DNA of 64,000 bases from Sulfitobacter sp. SK011 (GTDB lineage: Bacteria; Pseudomonadota; Alphaproteobacteria; Rhodobacterales; Rhodobacteraceae), in the NCBI RefSeq assembly GCF_003352065.1, contig NZ_CP025803.1, forward strand, positions 1,715,574 through 1,779,573, read 5' to 3'. Positions 34,737 to 44,307 of this stretch are shown in pieces; the stretch's first letter is position 1, and every line of letters begins with the position of its first letter. Below the pieces are notes generated by a model that saw only the letters and a list, made by a program, of their open reading frames with translations, was not told where the DNA came from and searched no databases. The position numbers and the translations under genes were made by a program.

Positions 34737-36101
34737 ATGCCCGCACCGATGAGTTTCAAAGAGCTGAAGGCCGCCGTAAAAGACGGGGGCATCGACACGG
34801 TGCTGGTCTGTCTGGTGGATATGCAGGGGCGCCTGATGGGCAAACGGTTTCACGCGGTGAACTTCGTGGAAACCTCTTTTGAGGAAACCCATTGCTGCAA
34901 TTACCTGCTGGCCACCGACCTTGAGATGGCCACGCCCGAGGGATTTGCCGCGACAAGCTGGCGCGCGGGCTACGGCGACTATGTGATGAAGCCCGATCTG
35001 GACACGATCCGCCTGGTGCCATGGCTCGAAGGCACCGCAATGGTGCTTTGTGATGTGCTGGATCATCACCATCACAAGCCCGTCCCACATTCCCCACGTG
35101 CGATACTGAAAAAACAGATTGAGCGGCTCAGCGCGCTAGGCTTTGACGCGATGATGGCGACAGAATTGGAGTTTTTCCTTTTCGCCGACAGCCTCGACAC
35201 AATTCGCGAAGGCGGGTTTCGCGACCTCAAGCCGATCAGCGGCTACAATGAGGATTATCATATCTTCCAGACCACCAAGGAAGAGCATGTGATGCGCCCG
35301 ATCCGTAATCATCTCTATGCAGCAGGTCTGCCCATCGAAAACTCAAAGGGCGAAGCAGAGACCGGGCAGGAAGAGCTGAACATCCGCTATTCTGCGGCAC
35401 TTGATTGCGCCGATTACCACACCATCGCCAAGCACGCGGTCAAGGAAATCGCCTGGCAGCAGGGGCACGCCGCGACCTTTCTGCCCAAATGGCATCATGA
35501 CCGGGTCGGCAGTTCATCGCATGTCCATCAATCGCTGTGGCAAGAGGGCAAAGCGATGTTCGTCGACAAGACAGACGAGCTTGGCATGTCTGATCTGATG
35601 AAACACTACATGGCCGGGCTGATCGCCTATGCGCCGGATTACACCTATTTTCTGGCCCCCTATGTCAACAGCTACAAGCGCTTTGCCAAGGGAACTTTTG
35701 CACCGACCAAAACGGTCTGGTCCGTGGACAACCGCACCGCGGGTTTCAGGCTGTGTGGGGCAGGAACCAAAGGCGTTCGGGTCGAATGCCGCATTGGTGG
35801 CTCAGACCTAAATCCCTATCTGGCGCAGGCGGCCATGCTGGCGGCGGGGATCAAGGGCATCGAGGAAAAGATGCCGTTGGCGGCCCCGACGCGCGGTGAT
35901 GTCTATGAAGATGCCAAGGCTGGTGATATCCCGCAATCGCTGCGGGCCGCGCATGAGAATCTCAAAGGGTCCTCTTTTCTGCGGGCGGCAATGGGGGACG
36001 ACGTGGTCGACCACTATGCCCGGGCTGCGGAATGGGAGTTAGAGGAATTTGACCGCGTGGTCACAGATTGGGAAATCGCGCGCGGATTTGAAAGGGCATA
36101 A
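34737..36101 (+). CDS. Glutamine-synthetase-like gamma-glutamyl ligase
   Basis: 454 residues of the GS superfamily, PuuA/GlnT-like rather than GlnA (the true GlnA is at 12422). Catalytic elements are TELEFFLF, AETGQEELNIRYS, GSSSHVHQSLW and the Arg-rich VECRIGGSDLNPYLA. Relatives attach glutamate through its gamma-carboxyl to amines such as putrescine, isopropylamine or ethanolamine. The next two genes, aldehyde and alcohol dehydrogenases spaced 3 bases apart, would oxidise the ligated side chain. The amine is unknown. Confidence 0.85.
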   Translation: MPAPMSFKELKAAVKDGGIDTVLVCLVDMQGRLMGKRFHAVNFVETSFEETHCCNYLLATDLEMATPEGFAATSWRAGYGDYVMKPDLDTIRLVPWLEGTAMVLCDVLDHHHHKPVPHSPRAILKKQIERLSALGFDAMMATELEFFLFADSLDTIREGGFRDLKPISGYNEDYHIFQTTKEEHVMRPIRNHLYAAGLPIENSKGEAETGQEELNIRYSAALDCADYHTIAKHAVKEIAWQQGHAATFLPKWHHDRVGSSSHVHQSLWQEGKAMFVDKTDELGMSDLMKHYMAGLIAYAPDYTYFLAPYVNSYKRFAKGTFAPTKTVWSVDNRTAGFRLCGAGTKGVRVECRIGGSDLNPYLAQAAMLAAGIKGIEEKMPLAAPTRGDVYEDAKAGDIPQSLRAAHENLKGSSFLRAAMGDDVVDHYARAAEWELEEFDRVVTDWEIARGFERA

Positions 36102-36104
36102 GAC

Positions 36105-37478
36105 ATGGCAACGACAAAATGTATCTCTCCGATCGACGGATCGCTTTATGCCGAGCGCGAATGCCTGAGCATGGACGCCGCACGTGACGCCGTTGCGCGG
36201 GCACGCAGGGCGCAAGCCGCCTGGGCCGCCCGACCGTTGCAGGAACGCATCGATCTGGTGATGGGCGCGATGGCCGAGATTGAGCGTACCCAGGAACGTA
36301 TGGTGACGGAACTGGCCCATCAGATGGGACGCCCGGTCCGGTATGGGGGCGAATTGGGCGGCCTGAAGGAACGCGCCAGTTACATGTCTAAGATTGCCCA
36401 AGACGCGCTTGCGCCAACGAGCGTTGAGGACAGCGATGCGTTTCGCCGCAAGATCACCCGTGAACCGCACGGAATTGTCTTTGTGGTGGCCCCGTGGAAC
36501 TACCCCTATATGACCGCCAACAATACCATCGCGCCGGCGCTGATTGCGGGCAATGTGGTGATCCTGAAACATGCGGCGCAAACCATCCTTGTCGGTGAAC
36601 ATCTGGCCGATGCCTACCATGCGGCTGGCGTGCCGGACGATGTGTTCCAGAATATTGTGCTGGATCATGACACCACATCCGCGCTGATCGCTGAGAATGC
36701 ATTCGACTTCATCAACTTCACCGGGTCCGTGGGCGGCGGTCAGGCGATGGAACGCGCCGCAGCCGGCACGTTTACGGGTGTCGCGACGGAACTGGGCGGC
36801 AAGGATCCCGGCTATGTCCGGCATGACGCCAATCTGGACGCCGCCGTGGATACGTTGATGGACGGGGCGATGTTCAACGCCGGGCAATGTTGTTGTGGAA
36901 TTGAACGGATTTACGTGCATGAAACGCTTTATGATGCTTTCGTGGAAAAGGCCGTGGCTTGGGTGAACCAGCTCAAATTGGGCAATCCGCTGGACGAGGC
37001 GACGACGCTGGGACCGATGGCAAATGTGCGCTTTGCCAGTGAAGTGCGCGCGCAGATTGACGAAGCATTGGCGGATGGTGCCACCGCGCATATCGAAAAG
37101 ATGCCTGCCGATGACGGCGGGGCCTATCTCACGCCACAGATCCTGACCAATGTCACCCATGACATGCGGGTGATGCGTGATGAAAGTTTCGGACCCGTTG
37201 TGGGGATCATGCCGGTCAAGGACGACGAAGAAGCCATCGCACTGATGAATGACTGTCAGTTTGGTCTGACATCGGCGATTTTCACGGCTGATGCAGAGGC
37301 CGCGGACGCCATAGGCGCGCGGCTGGAAACCGGGACAGTGTTTATGAACCGGGCCGATTACCTTGATCCCGCGCTGTGCTGGACCGGGTGCAAAAATACC
37401 GGGCGCGGTGCCGGACTTTCCAAACTGGGCTTCGATGCCTTGACCCGTCCAAAATCATATCACTTCAAGAAAGCCTGA
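36105..37478 (+). CDS. NAD(P)-dependent aldehyde dehydrogenase
   Basis: 457 residues of the ALDH superfamily. Key elements are VVAPWNYPYMTANNTIAPAL, INFTGSVGGGQAME, the general base Glu in TELGGKDPGYV and the nucleophile in NAGQCCCGIER, where three cysteines sit side by side. ESFGPVVGIMPV is near the C-terminus. It follows the ligase by 3 bases and precedes the iron-type alcohol dehydrogenase by 3, a tightly coupled operon. A gamma-glutamyl-amino-aldehyde is a reasonable candidate substrate. Confidence 0.92.
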   Translation: MATTKCISPIDGSLYAERECLSMDAARDAVARARRAQAAWAARPLQERIDLVMGAMAEIERTQERMVTELAHQMGRPVRYGGELGGLKERASYMSKIAQDALAPTSVEDSDAFRRKITREPHGIVFVVAPWNYPYMTANNTIAPALIAGNVVILKHAAQTILVGEHLADAYHAAGVPDDVFQNIVLDHDTTSALIAENAFDFINFTGSVGGGQAMERAAAGTFTGVATELGGKDPGYVRHDANLDAAVDTLMDGAMFNAGQCCCGIERIYVHETLYDAFVEKAVAWVNQLKLGNPLDEATTLGPMANVRFASEVRAQIDEALADGATAHIEKMPADDGGAYLTPQILTNVTHDMRVMRDESFGPVVGIMPVKDDEEAIALMNDCQFGLTSAIFTADAEAADAIGARLETGTVFMNRADYLDPALCWTGCKNTGRGAGLSKLGFDALTRPKSYHFKKA

Positions 37479-37481
37479 GAC

Positions 37482-38627
37482 ATGACCCTGAAAGCCAACT
37501 GGTCTTATCCTACTGCGATGCGTTTCGGTGCCGGAAGGATATCCGAGATTGCCGAGGCCTGCGCGGTCGCTGGCATCAAAAAACCGCTGCTGGTCACGGA
37601 CAAGGGGCTGGCGGGTCTGCCGATCACCCAAGGCACGCTTGATCTGATGGAAGCCGCCGGGTTGGGCCGTGCGATGTTTTCGCAGGTTGACCCAAACCCG
37701 ACCGAACAAAACGTCGCAGCAGGTGTCACCGCCTACAGCGATGGCGGCCATGACGGTGTCATCGCTTTTGGCGGGGGATCGGGCCTTGATCTAGGCAAGG
37801 TTGTGGCTTTCATGGCCGGTCAAACCCGGCCGCTGTGGGATTTTGAGGATATCGGCGATTGGTGGACGCGGGCGGATGCGGACGCCATCGCACCCATCGT
37901 TGCGGTCCCGACCACCGCCGGGACAGGATCAGAGGTGGGGCGGGCGTCGGTCATCACCAATTCCGAAACCCATGAGAAAAAGATCATCTTCCATCCGAAA
38001 ATCCTACCCGCCGTGGTCATCTGTGACCCGGAACTGACCGTCGGCATGCCGCCCGTCATTACCGCAGGCACCGGCATGGATGCGTTTGCCCATTGCCTTG
38101 AGGCGTTCTGTTCGCCGCATTACCATCCGATGTCGCAGGGCATTGCGCTGGAAGGCATGCGTCTGGTCAAGGAAAACCTGCCGCGCGCCTATGCGAATGG
38201 CTCGGATATTGAGGCACGCGGGCACATGATGTCTGCCGCTGCGATGGGGGCCACTGCATTTCAAAAAGGTCTGGGGGCCATTCATGCCCTGAGCCACCCG
38301 ATCGGCGCGGTGCACCACACCCACCATGGCACCACCAATGCGGTTGTCATGTTGCCGGTGTTGGATTTCAACCGCCCCGCAGTTGAGGACCGTCTCGGTA
38401 TGGCGGGCAATTATCTGGGAATATCGGGCGGATTTGATGGCTTTAAAACCTATGTGCGTGAGTTGACGCAAAGCCTGTCGATCCCGGCAAACCTGACCGA
38501 TCTCGGCGTCACCGACCCGGACATTGATGCGCTGGTGGCATCTGCATTGCGTGATCCGAGCGTCGGGGGCAACCCTGTGGAAATGACCGCCTCCAACACC
38601 AAGGCGCTCTTGCTGGCCTGTTTCTAA
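37482..38627 (+). CDS. Iron-containing (group III) alcohol dehydrogenase
   Basis: 381 residues. The NAD-binding GGGSGLDLGKVVAFM and VPTTAGTGSEVGRASVI motifs and metal-ligand region (ITAGTGMDAFAHCLEAFCSP, HALSHPIGAVHHTHHG) are complete. The enzyme interconverts alcohols and aldehydes, fitting the aldehyde dehydrogenase just upstream. Its end overlaps the convergent permease gene by four bases. Confidence 0.93.
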   Translation: MTLKANWSYPTAMRFGAGRISEIAEACAVAGIKKPLLVTDKGLAGLPITQGTLDLMEAAGLGRAMFSQVDPNPTEQNVAAGVTAYSDGGHDGVIAFGGGSGLDLGKVVAFMAGQTRPLWDFEDIGDWWTRADADAIAPIVAVPTTAGTGSEVGRASVITNSETHEKKIIFHPKILPAVVICDPELTVGMPPVITAGTGMDAFAHCLEAFCSPHYHPMSQGIALEGMRLVKENLPRAYANGSDIEARGHMMSAAAMGATAFQKGLGAIHALSHPIGAVHHTHHGTTNAVVMLPVLDFNRPAVEDRLGMAGNYLGISGGFDGFKTYVRELTQSLSIPANLTDLGVTDPDIDALVASALRDPSVGGNPVEMTASNTKALLLACF

Positions 38628-39478
38628 TCCTGCCGTTTTTGCAGCAGCAGCGAGGCAAGCCCAAGCAGGGCTGACACCACAATCAACAGCAACGACACCG
38701 CGTTGAGCACCGGTGTCGAACCCAGCTTGAGCCGGTCAAACATGGTGATGGTCAGCGGCGCGTCCGACCCGACCAGCATCAGCGTGGTGTTGAAGTTCTC
38801 AAAACTCATCAGCACCGCAACCACGCCCGCCGCAGCCATTGCTGGAAATAGAAAGGGCAGGGTGACGGCCCGCACGGCACCCCACCGGGTCGCACCCAGG
38901 TTCAGCGCCGCCTCTTCGAGGCTGGGGTCAAACTTTTGCAGCCGGGCCGAGATGACCAGCGTCGCAAATGTGGTGATGAACGAAAACTGTCCCAGAATGA
39001 CCAGGATCAATCCGGGGCGCAGCCCGTCAAACCACATGCCTGTTGCGTCTTCGAGAAAGTTTGCAACAGAGGATGAAAAAACCAGGATGGAAATCCCTAA
39101 GATGATGCCGGGAATGATCAGCGGCAACAGCATCAGGATGTAGAGGAACCCTTTGCCGCGAAATTCGTACCGCACAAACAGGAATGCGTTGCAGGTTCCC
39201 ACCACAACCGCCAGCAGCGAGACCCAGAACGCCACCACACCCGAGGTGATCAGCGACCGCAAGATCGGGCGTTCATGGAAGACCCCGATATAGGGCGCGT
39301 CGGTGCCAAAGAACCATGCCCAGGTGAACCCTTCCCAAGGCAACGACGGAAAGACGCTGTCGTTGAAGGCAAAGACACAGACCGTCGCAAGGGGCAGCGC
39401 GAGATAGATGAAAAACAGCGTGACATAGGCCCGGTAGGTCCATTTGAACGCGCCACTTTGGGGGATGCCGGTGATCAT
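38624..39478 (-). CDS. Spermidine/putrescine-type ABC transporter permease, PotC/PotI-like
   Basis: 284 residues with six transmembrane helices. The EAA loop reads LEEAALNLGATRWGAVRAVTLPFLFPA. It overlaps the other permease by four bases (ATGA) and is the last gene of the four-gene importer operon reading leftward from 42580. Confidence 0.9.
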   Translation of the reverse strand: MITGIPQSGAFKWTYRAYVTLFFIYLALPLATVCVFAFNDSVFPSLPWEGFTWAWFFGTDAPYIGVFHERPILRSLITSGVVAFWVSLLAVVVGTCNAFLFVRYEFRGKGFLYILMLLPLIIPGIILGISILVFSSSVANFLEDATGMWFDGLRPGLILVILGQFSFITTFATLVISARLQKFDPSLEEAALNLGATRWGAVRAVTLPFLFPAMAAAGVVAVLMSFENFNTTLMLVGSDAPLTITMFDRLKLGSTPVLNAVSLLLIVVSALLGLASLLLQKRQD

Positions 39479-40341
39479 GTCTGAGCCATCGTTTTACCCA
39501 GCGATTGCCCGGACAGTTTGAGACCAACAAAGACGATCAGCGACGACAATCCAAGCAACAGGAACCCAAATGCCGATCCAAGTTCCCAGTTGAACCGCGT
39601 GATGAACTGGCTGTAGATCAGGCCAGTGAACCACAGGCTGTCCTTGCCCCCAAGCAGGATCGGCGTCAGGTAATTGCCAAGGCTCAGCATGAACACCACG
39701 ATACAGCCCGATACGATGCCGGGCATGGCGTGGGGGATCACGATTTCGCGAAGGATGGCAAAACCGCTGGCCCCCAGATCATAGCCTGCCTCGATCAGAC
39801 TGTCATCGAGGCTGTCCAATGTGGTGACCAGCGGCACGACCATGAACAGCATCGAGGTATAGACCAGCCCCGTCATGATGGCCGCATCGTTGTAAAGCAT
39901 CTCAACCGGGCCGGAAACGAGACCGAGATACTGCAAGGCATTTGAGAAGACGCCCGTTTCACGCAGCAGGATCATCCAGCCAAACGTGCGCACCAATTCG
40001 CTGACCCAGAACGGGATCAGACACATCAAAAACAGGGTTGTCTTGGTGCGTCCGCGCGTCAGCTTGGCGATGTAATAGGCAATGGGAAACCCGATCAACA
40101 GGGTCAGCATTGTCGATGCAATCGACATATAGGCGGTGCGCGCAAATGTGTTCCAATAAAGCGGCTCGTTAAAGAACACCCCATAATTGGCAAGGCTCGT
40201 TTCGTATTCGCGCACGCCCACCTTTTCGCGCAGGCTTACCAAAAACATACCGATATGCGGCAGGACAATCAGTGTGACCAGCCAGATCAGCAGAGGTGCC
40301 ATCAGCAACCAGAATGCCAGTTTTGAGCGATCAGTGCCCAT
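39475..40341 (-). CDS. Spermidine/putrescine-type ABC transporter permease, PotB/PotH-like
   Basis: 288 residues from the ATG at 40341, which overlaps the stop of the ATPase gene (ATGA); the longer frame is rejected. Six transmembrane helices and an EAA loop (LIEAGYDLGASGFAILREIVIPHAMPG) are present. It pairs with the permease at 38624 to form the channel. Confidence 0.9.
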   Translation of the reverse strand: MGTDRSKLAFWLLMAPLLIWLVTLIVLPHIGMFLVSLREKVGVREYETSLANYGVFFNEPLYWNTFARTAYMSIASTMLTLLIGFPIAYYIAKLTRGRTKTTLFLMCLIPFWVSELVRTFGWMILLRETGVFSNALQYLGLVSGPVEMLYNDAAIMTGLVYTSMLFMVVPLVTTLDSLDDSLIEAGYDLGASGFAILREIVIPHAMPGIVSGCIVVFMLSLGNYLTPILLGGKDSLWFTGLIYSQFITRFNWELGSAFGFLLLGLSSLIVFVGLKLSGQSLGKTMAQT

Positions 40342-41450
40342 CACGTTCCCCTTTTGGCGGGATAGACCCGGGTCTGCTGTGGTTCCCATCCAAAATGGAC
40401 CACATCACCCCGTGACAAGTCGCGGAATTCACCGGTTTGCGGCAGGGCCACTGACATCTCTGCACCTGTGGCCTGATCGCGCAGGATCAACTGACTGTTG
40501 GCCCCGTTGAACAGAACGCTTTCAACCGTGCCTTGCCCGGCGTTGCCCATCCCGCCCATGTCAGACGCCTTGCGCGACAGACGCACGGCTTCGGGGCGCA
40601 CAAAAACCTCAACCTTTTCGCCCCGCGACAGACCCCCACTTGCGTCGATCCCGCGCAAGATCTGGCCCTGGTTCGTCGCCATCTGCAAGCCATCACCGTC
40701 GCGCTGATCCACAGTGGCGGTAAAACGGTTCGCTTCGCCCACAAAACCAGCAACAAATGCGGTGGACGGTTCGTAATAAAGTTCCTTTGCGGTGCCCGTC
40801 TGTTCGAACACGCCGTGGTTCATCACCGCGATCTGGTCGCTCATCACCAATGCTTCTGACTGGTCATGGGTGATGTAGACAAAGGTGGTATTGAACTCGG
40901 ACTGCAGCTGTTTCAGTTCAATCTTCATGTGCTCGCGCAGCTTGAGATCCAGCGCGCCCAGAGGTTCGTCCAACAGCAGCACGTCCGGCTCAAGCACCAT
41001 GCAGCGTGCGATGGCCACCCGTTGTTTCTGGCCACCGGATAGCGAACTGACGGGGCGATCCGCGACGCCGCCAAGGCCCACACGGTCCAGCACGCGCTCA
41101 ACCTGTTTCTTGATGTCCGTTTTGTTCACGCCGCGCTGGCGCAGGCCGAAACCAACATTGGCCCCGATGTTCATCATGGGAAAAAGCGCCAGATGCTGAA
41201 ACACCATCGACACGGGGCGTTTGTTGGGGGGCACATCCAGCACAGATTTGCCCTTGATCAACAGATCACCGCTGGTTGGTTTCTGAAACCCGGCAATCAT
41301 TCTGAGCAGCGTCGTCTTGCCACATCCCGACGGTCCCAGAATGGAAAAGAACGTGCCCTGCGGCACGCTGAAACTGACATCTTTCACCGCTTTGAAGTCA
41401 TCGAAGTTTTTTGAGATAGCGCGGCATTCGAGATCGGGAATTTCTGACAT
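40341..41450 (-). CDS. Spermidine/putrescine-type ABC transporter ATPase, PotA/PotG-like
   Basis: 369 residues. Walker A is GPSGCGKTTLLRMIAG, the signature is SSLSGGQKQRVAIARC, Walker B is DVLLLDEPLGALD, and the switch His lies in VYITHDQSEAL. A C-terminal TOBE-type domain covers about 270-365. It powers import with the two permeases downstream and the binding protein upstream. Confidence 0.94.
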   Translation of the reverse strand: MSEIPDLECRAISKNFDDFKAVKDVSFSVPQGTFFSILGPSGCGKTTLLRMIAGFQKPTSGDLLIKGKSVLDVPPNKRPVSMVFQHLALFPMMNIGANVGFGLRQRGVNKTDIKKQVERVLDRVGLGGVADRPVSSLSGGQKQRVAIARCMVLEPDVLLLDEPLGALDLKLREHMKIELKQLQSEFNTTFVYITHDQSEALVMSDQIAVMNHGVFEQTGTAKELYYEPSTAFVAGFVGEANRFTATVDQRDGDGLQMATNQGQILRGIDASGGLSRGEKVEVFVRPEAVRLSRKASDMGGMGNAGQGTVESVLFNGANSQLILRDQATGAEMSVALPQTGEFRDLSRGDVVHFGWEPQQTRVYPAKRGT

Positions 41451-41518
41451 GTAGTGCAGGCCCTGAATAAAATCGGGAAGCGCGATATCCGCGCTTCCCC
41501 ATCGTGACGTTCACGTCT

Positions 41519-42580
41519 TTAGTTGGCGGCGTTGATCCGGTCGAGTGCAGCACCTTCCAGCGCCTCAAGGCCTGCAGGCACAGACGGATACCACTTGATG
41601 TTGTCGATCGCAGCTTGTGGAAAGCTGGCCTGATACTTGGCTTTCAACGCATCATCCACACCGGCGTCCCCACCTTGCGACGCGGTAAAGTTGCCAGCCG
41701 CGGCTGTGATCATCGCGGCAACCTCGGGCTGCATCACAAAGTTGATCCAGGCATAGGCTGCGTCATCGGCGCGACCGCGCGCGGGCAGGGCAAAGGTATC
41801 GATCCAACCCAATGCCCCGGACGCAGGCGCGACAAACGTGATGTCGGCATTGTCATCGTTCAGCTGCCAGCCGCCTGTGTCCCACGCCATTGAGGCCACA
41901 ACCTCGCCTGAGCGCAGCAGGTTCTTAAGCTCGTCACCACCATCCCAGTAGGTTTTGACGTTGGGCTTGCAGTCAATCAGCTTGGCCTCGACCTGATCCA
42001 GGATTTCCTTGTAGGCCGCTTCATCACCGTAGGCGGCAAATGGGTCCAGCCCCATTGAATAGGCGAAGCCGATCAGCGTTGGACGCTTGAGGCGGTAAGA
42101 CACCTTGCCGCTGACAGATGCATTGCACAGGTCGGTGTAGTCCTTGACGTCACCGGCCATCGCAGTGTTCACAACCAGACCACTGGTGCCCCAGACATGC
42201 GGCAGGCCGTATACCTCACCATCGACGGTGGTATTGCCCTTTGTCGCTTCCAGCATGGATGGGATGAAAAGACCGGTCTCGATTTTGGACATATCAATGG
42301 GCTTGTAGATGCCGAATTCTGCCTGCGGGCCCGCGATCCGGTCCTGGCTGGGTTGGGCAAGGTCAAACCCGCCGCCGTTGGTCGCGCGCAGCTTGGCGAT
42401 CATTTCTTCATTGTTGGATTTGGTCACTTCGACCGTGTGGCCGGTTTGTTCCTCGAATTTGGCAATCACGTCATCCGGTGCGTAGCCGCCCCATGTCAGC
42501 AGCCGCAATGTGTCCGCGTTCACCGCACCCGACGACAAGGCCAGAGCAGCGACGGTTGATAGGATCAGTGTCGATTTCAT
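41519..42580 (-). CDS. Polyamine-type ABC transporter substrate-binding protein, PotD/PotF-like
   Basis: About 353 residues from the ATG at 42580 (GGAG six bases upstream), with a Sec signal peptide (cleavage near VNA). LRLLTWGGYAPDDVIAKFEEQTGHTVEVTKSNN is typical of the PotD/PotF family. PotD-family proteins bind polyamines but also other cationic or amino compounds. The importer converges on the gamma-glutamyl-ligase operon and may feed it. First gene of its operon. Confidence 0.9.
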   Translation of the reverse strand: MKSTLILSTVAALALSSGAVNADTLRLLTWGGYAPDDVIAKFEEQTGHTVEVTKSNNEEMIAKLRATNGGGFDLAQPSQDRIAGPQAEFGIYKPIDMSKIETGLFIPSMLEATKGNTTVDGEVYGLPHVWGTSGLVVNTAMAGDVKDYTDLCNASVSGKVSYRLKRPTLIGFAYSMGLDPFAAYGDEAAYKEILDQVEAKLIDCKPNVKTYWDGGDELKNLLRSGEVVASMAWDTGGWQLNDDNADITFVAPASGALGWIDTFALPARGRADDAAYAWINFVMQPEVAAMITAAAGNFTASQGGDAGVDDALKAKYQASFPQAAIDNIKWYPSVPAGLEALEGAALDRINAAN

Positions 42581-42663
42581 CATGTTCTCCATTATTTTTC
42601 TTAGCCCGAATGAACGGATCTTACCCCGTCTTTCCGGGTCCCCTGTCTTTAGTGGTCCCATAT

Positions 42664-42690
42664 GACACGGACGTGACAGCAATCCGTGTC
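42664..42690. promoter_or_regulatory. Inverted repeat upstream of the Pot-type operon
   Basis: GACACGGA and TCCGTGTC form a perfect 8-bp inverted repeat with an 11-base spacer, centred about 97 bases before the binding-protein start. It may be an operator for the leftward importer operon. The rest of the 366-base gap from 42581 to 42946 shows nothing recognisable. Confidence 0.3.
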
Positions 42691-42946
42691 TGGGTTTCCT
42701 TGCACGATTAGTACATCTATTTTCTTCTTAAACAATGGCTTTCGGTGCGGTTATGCGGGTCAATCTCAGCACCTGAGAAATGGCACTTCACAATACGCAT
42801 GGTGTTGGGGAGCCAGCATTTGAATTCGGAATTTCCACACCGTCAACGCGCCTTGAATGGCGGCCTGCTGCCGTATCTGACATGGCATCGGTAGCCGCTT
42901 GCCAATTTGTGTTGGAGAATGCCAGTGCCGCGCTTACAGAGGAGGG

Positions 42947-44107
42947 ATGGAAGATACCCCTTCAAGCACCGAGTTCTACGCATCTGTCATTCCGCAGGAT
43001 GATTTTGCGATCTTTGCGGACGGACAGGCCTATACCGCCTTTCCGGATGATTGGTGGGTGGGCACCTCGGACATTGTGGGCTCGACACAGGCGGTTGCCG
43101 AGGGGCGCTACAAGACCGTGAACATGGTCGGCGCGGCAGTGATTTCGGCACAGATGAATGCCCATGGCGGTGCAGATTTCCCGTTCATCTTTGGTGGTGA
43201 CGGTGCCGGGTTTGCGGTTCCGGCAGCGTGGAAGGACCGTGCAGAGGACGCGCTGGCGGCCGTTCGGGTTTGGGCGCGCGAGGAGTTCGATATTGGTCTA
43301 CGGGTTGGCATGGTCCGGGTGTCGGACATTCGCGCCGCAGGGCTGGATATCACTGTTGCGCGGTTTCAGGCGGCCAAAGGCGTGGATTATGCCATGTTTT
43401 CCGGCGGGGGGCTCAGCTGGGCTGAAGAGCGGATGAAGACCAGCGCCCATGGTTTGCCCGAGGCCCCTAAAGGCACCAAGCCAGATCTGACTGGCCTGAG
43501 TTGCCGGTGGAGCCATATGCCCAGCCAGCATGGGTCGATATTGTCCGTCGTCATCGCGCCGCGCGTTGACGTGACCACCCCCGAATTTGCGCGGCTGGCG
43601 CGCAGTGCGATTGAGCTGGCCCACGGACTTGCGCGCGCTGGCCATCCAGCCCAGCAAGCAGGCCCCGGCGTAGACTGGCCACCCGCGGGTGCCACCCTTG
43701 AGGCACATGCGCAACGCGGTAACGGATCGCTTGGCACCGCACGGCGCAAGGCGCTGTTTGAAAGTTTCATGGCATGGGTTCTGATCAAGACCGGCCTCAA
43801 GGTCGGGGGATTTGACGCGCGCAGATACCGGCGGGTGGTGGGCCAAAACGCTGATTTTCGCAAGTTTGAAGACGGGTTAAAGATGACATTGGACTGCGAC
43901 GCAGCGACCGAGAAGCGGTTGCGCGCGTTACTTGAAAAGGCGGAAGCGGACGGGATCATCCGGTTTGGCCTTCACGCGCAATCCGAGGCGATGATGACCT
44001 GCATCGTGCCCTCCATCCTCAGGGACGATCATATCCATTTCATTGATGGTGCCGCTGGCGGATATACGGTGGCCGCGCAGGCCATCAAAACCGAAAAGGC
44101 GCGCTGA
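42947..44107 (+). CDS. DUF3095 protein, nucleotide-cyclase-like
   Basis: 386 residues of DUF3095, a family of unknown function sometimes labelled adenylate cyclase. The N-terminal half has TSDIVGSTQAVAEGRYK and FPFIFGGDGAGFAVP, whose two acidic positions are spaced like the metal-binding aspartates of class III cyclases. The rest (HGLPEAPKGTKPDLTGLSCRW, then a C-terminal GLHAQSEAMMTCIVPS) is particular to this family. No cyclase activity has been shown here. The start at 42947 has GAGGAGG directly upstream. Monocistronic. Confidence 0.75.
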   Translation: MEDTPSSTEFYASVIPQDDFAIFADGQAYTAFPDDWWVGTSDIVGSTQAVAEGRYKTVNMVGAAVISAQMNAHGGADFPFIFGGDGAGFAVPAAWKDRAEDALAAVRVWAREEFDIGLRVGMVRVSDIRAAGLDITVARFQAAKGVDYAMFSGGGLSWAEERMKTSAHGLPEAPKGTKPDLTGLSCRWSHMPSQHGSILSVVIAPRVDVTTPEFARLARSAIELAHGLARAGHPAQQAGPGVDWPPAGATLEAHAQRGNGSLGTARRKALFESFMAWVLIKTGLKVGGFDARRYRRVVGQNADFRKFEDGLKMTLDCDAATEKRLRALLEKAEADGIIRFGLHAQSEAMMTCIVPSILRDDHIHFIDGAAGGYTVAAQAIKTEKAR

Positions 44108-44307
44108 AGGCGGGAACGTTGCCCCTGCCATATGGCGCAGCATTCAATCCTGACCTCCAACACAAAAGCGTCCAAGCGTTGTACCCGTTTGCTTGTTATT
44201 TGTGGCGCACGCGGTAGGCTGGTTTTGCTCGATAATCTGATTTTCAGATCAAAACGACGGAGGAGCCAACCTTCGAAAATTCAAACGTTTCACGCGAGGG
44301 CACAAAA

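Noticed and set aside
36039..37160. 373-codon leftward frame opposite the aldehyde dehydrogenase
   Set aside because: The rightward gene has complete ALDH motifs and 3-base operon spacing; the leftward frame has none.
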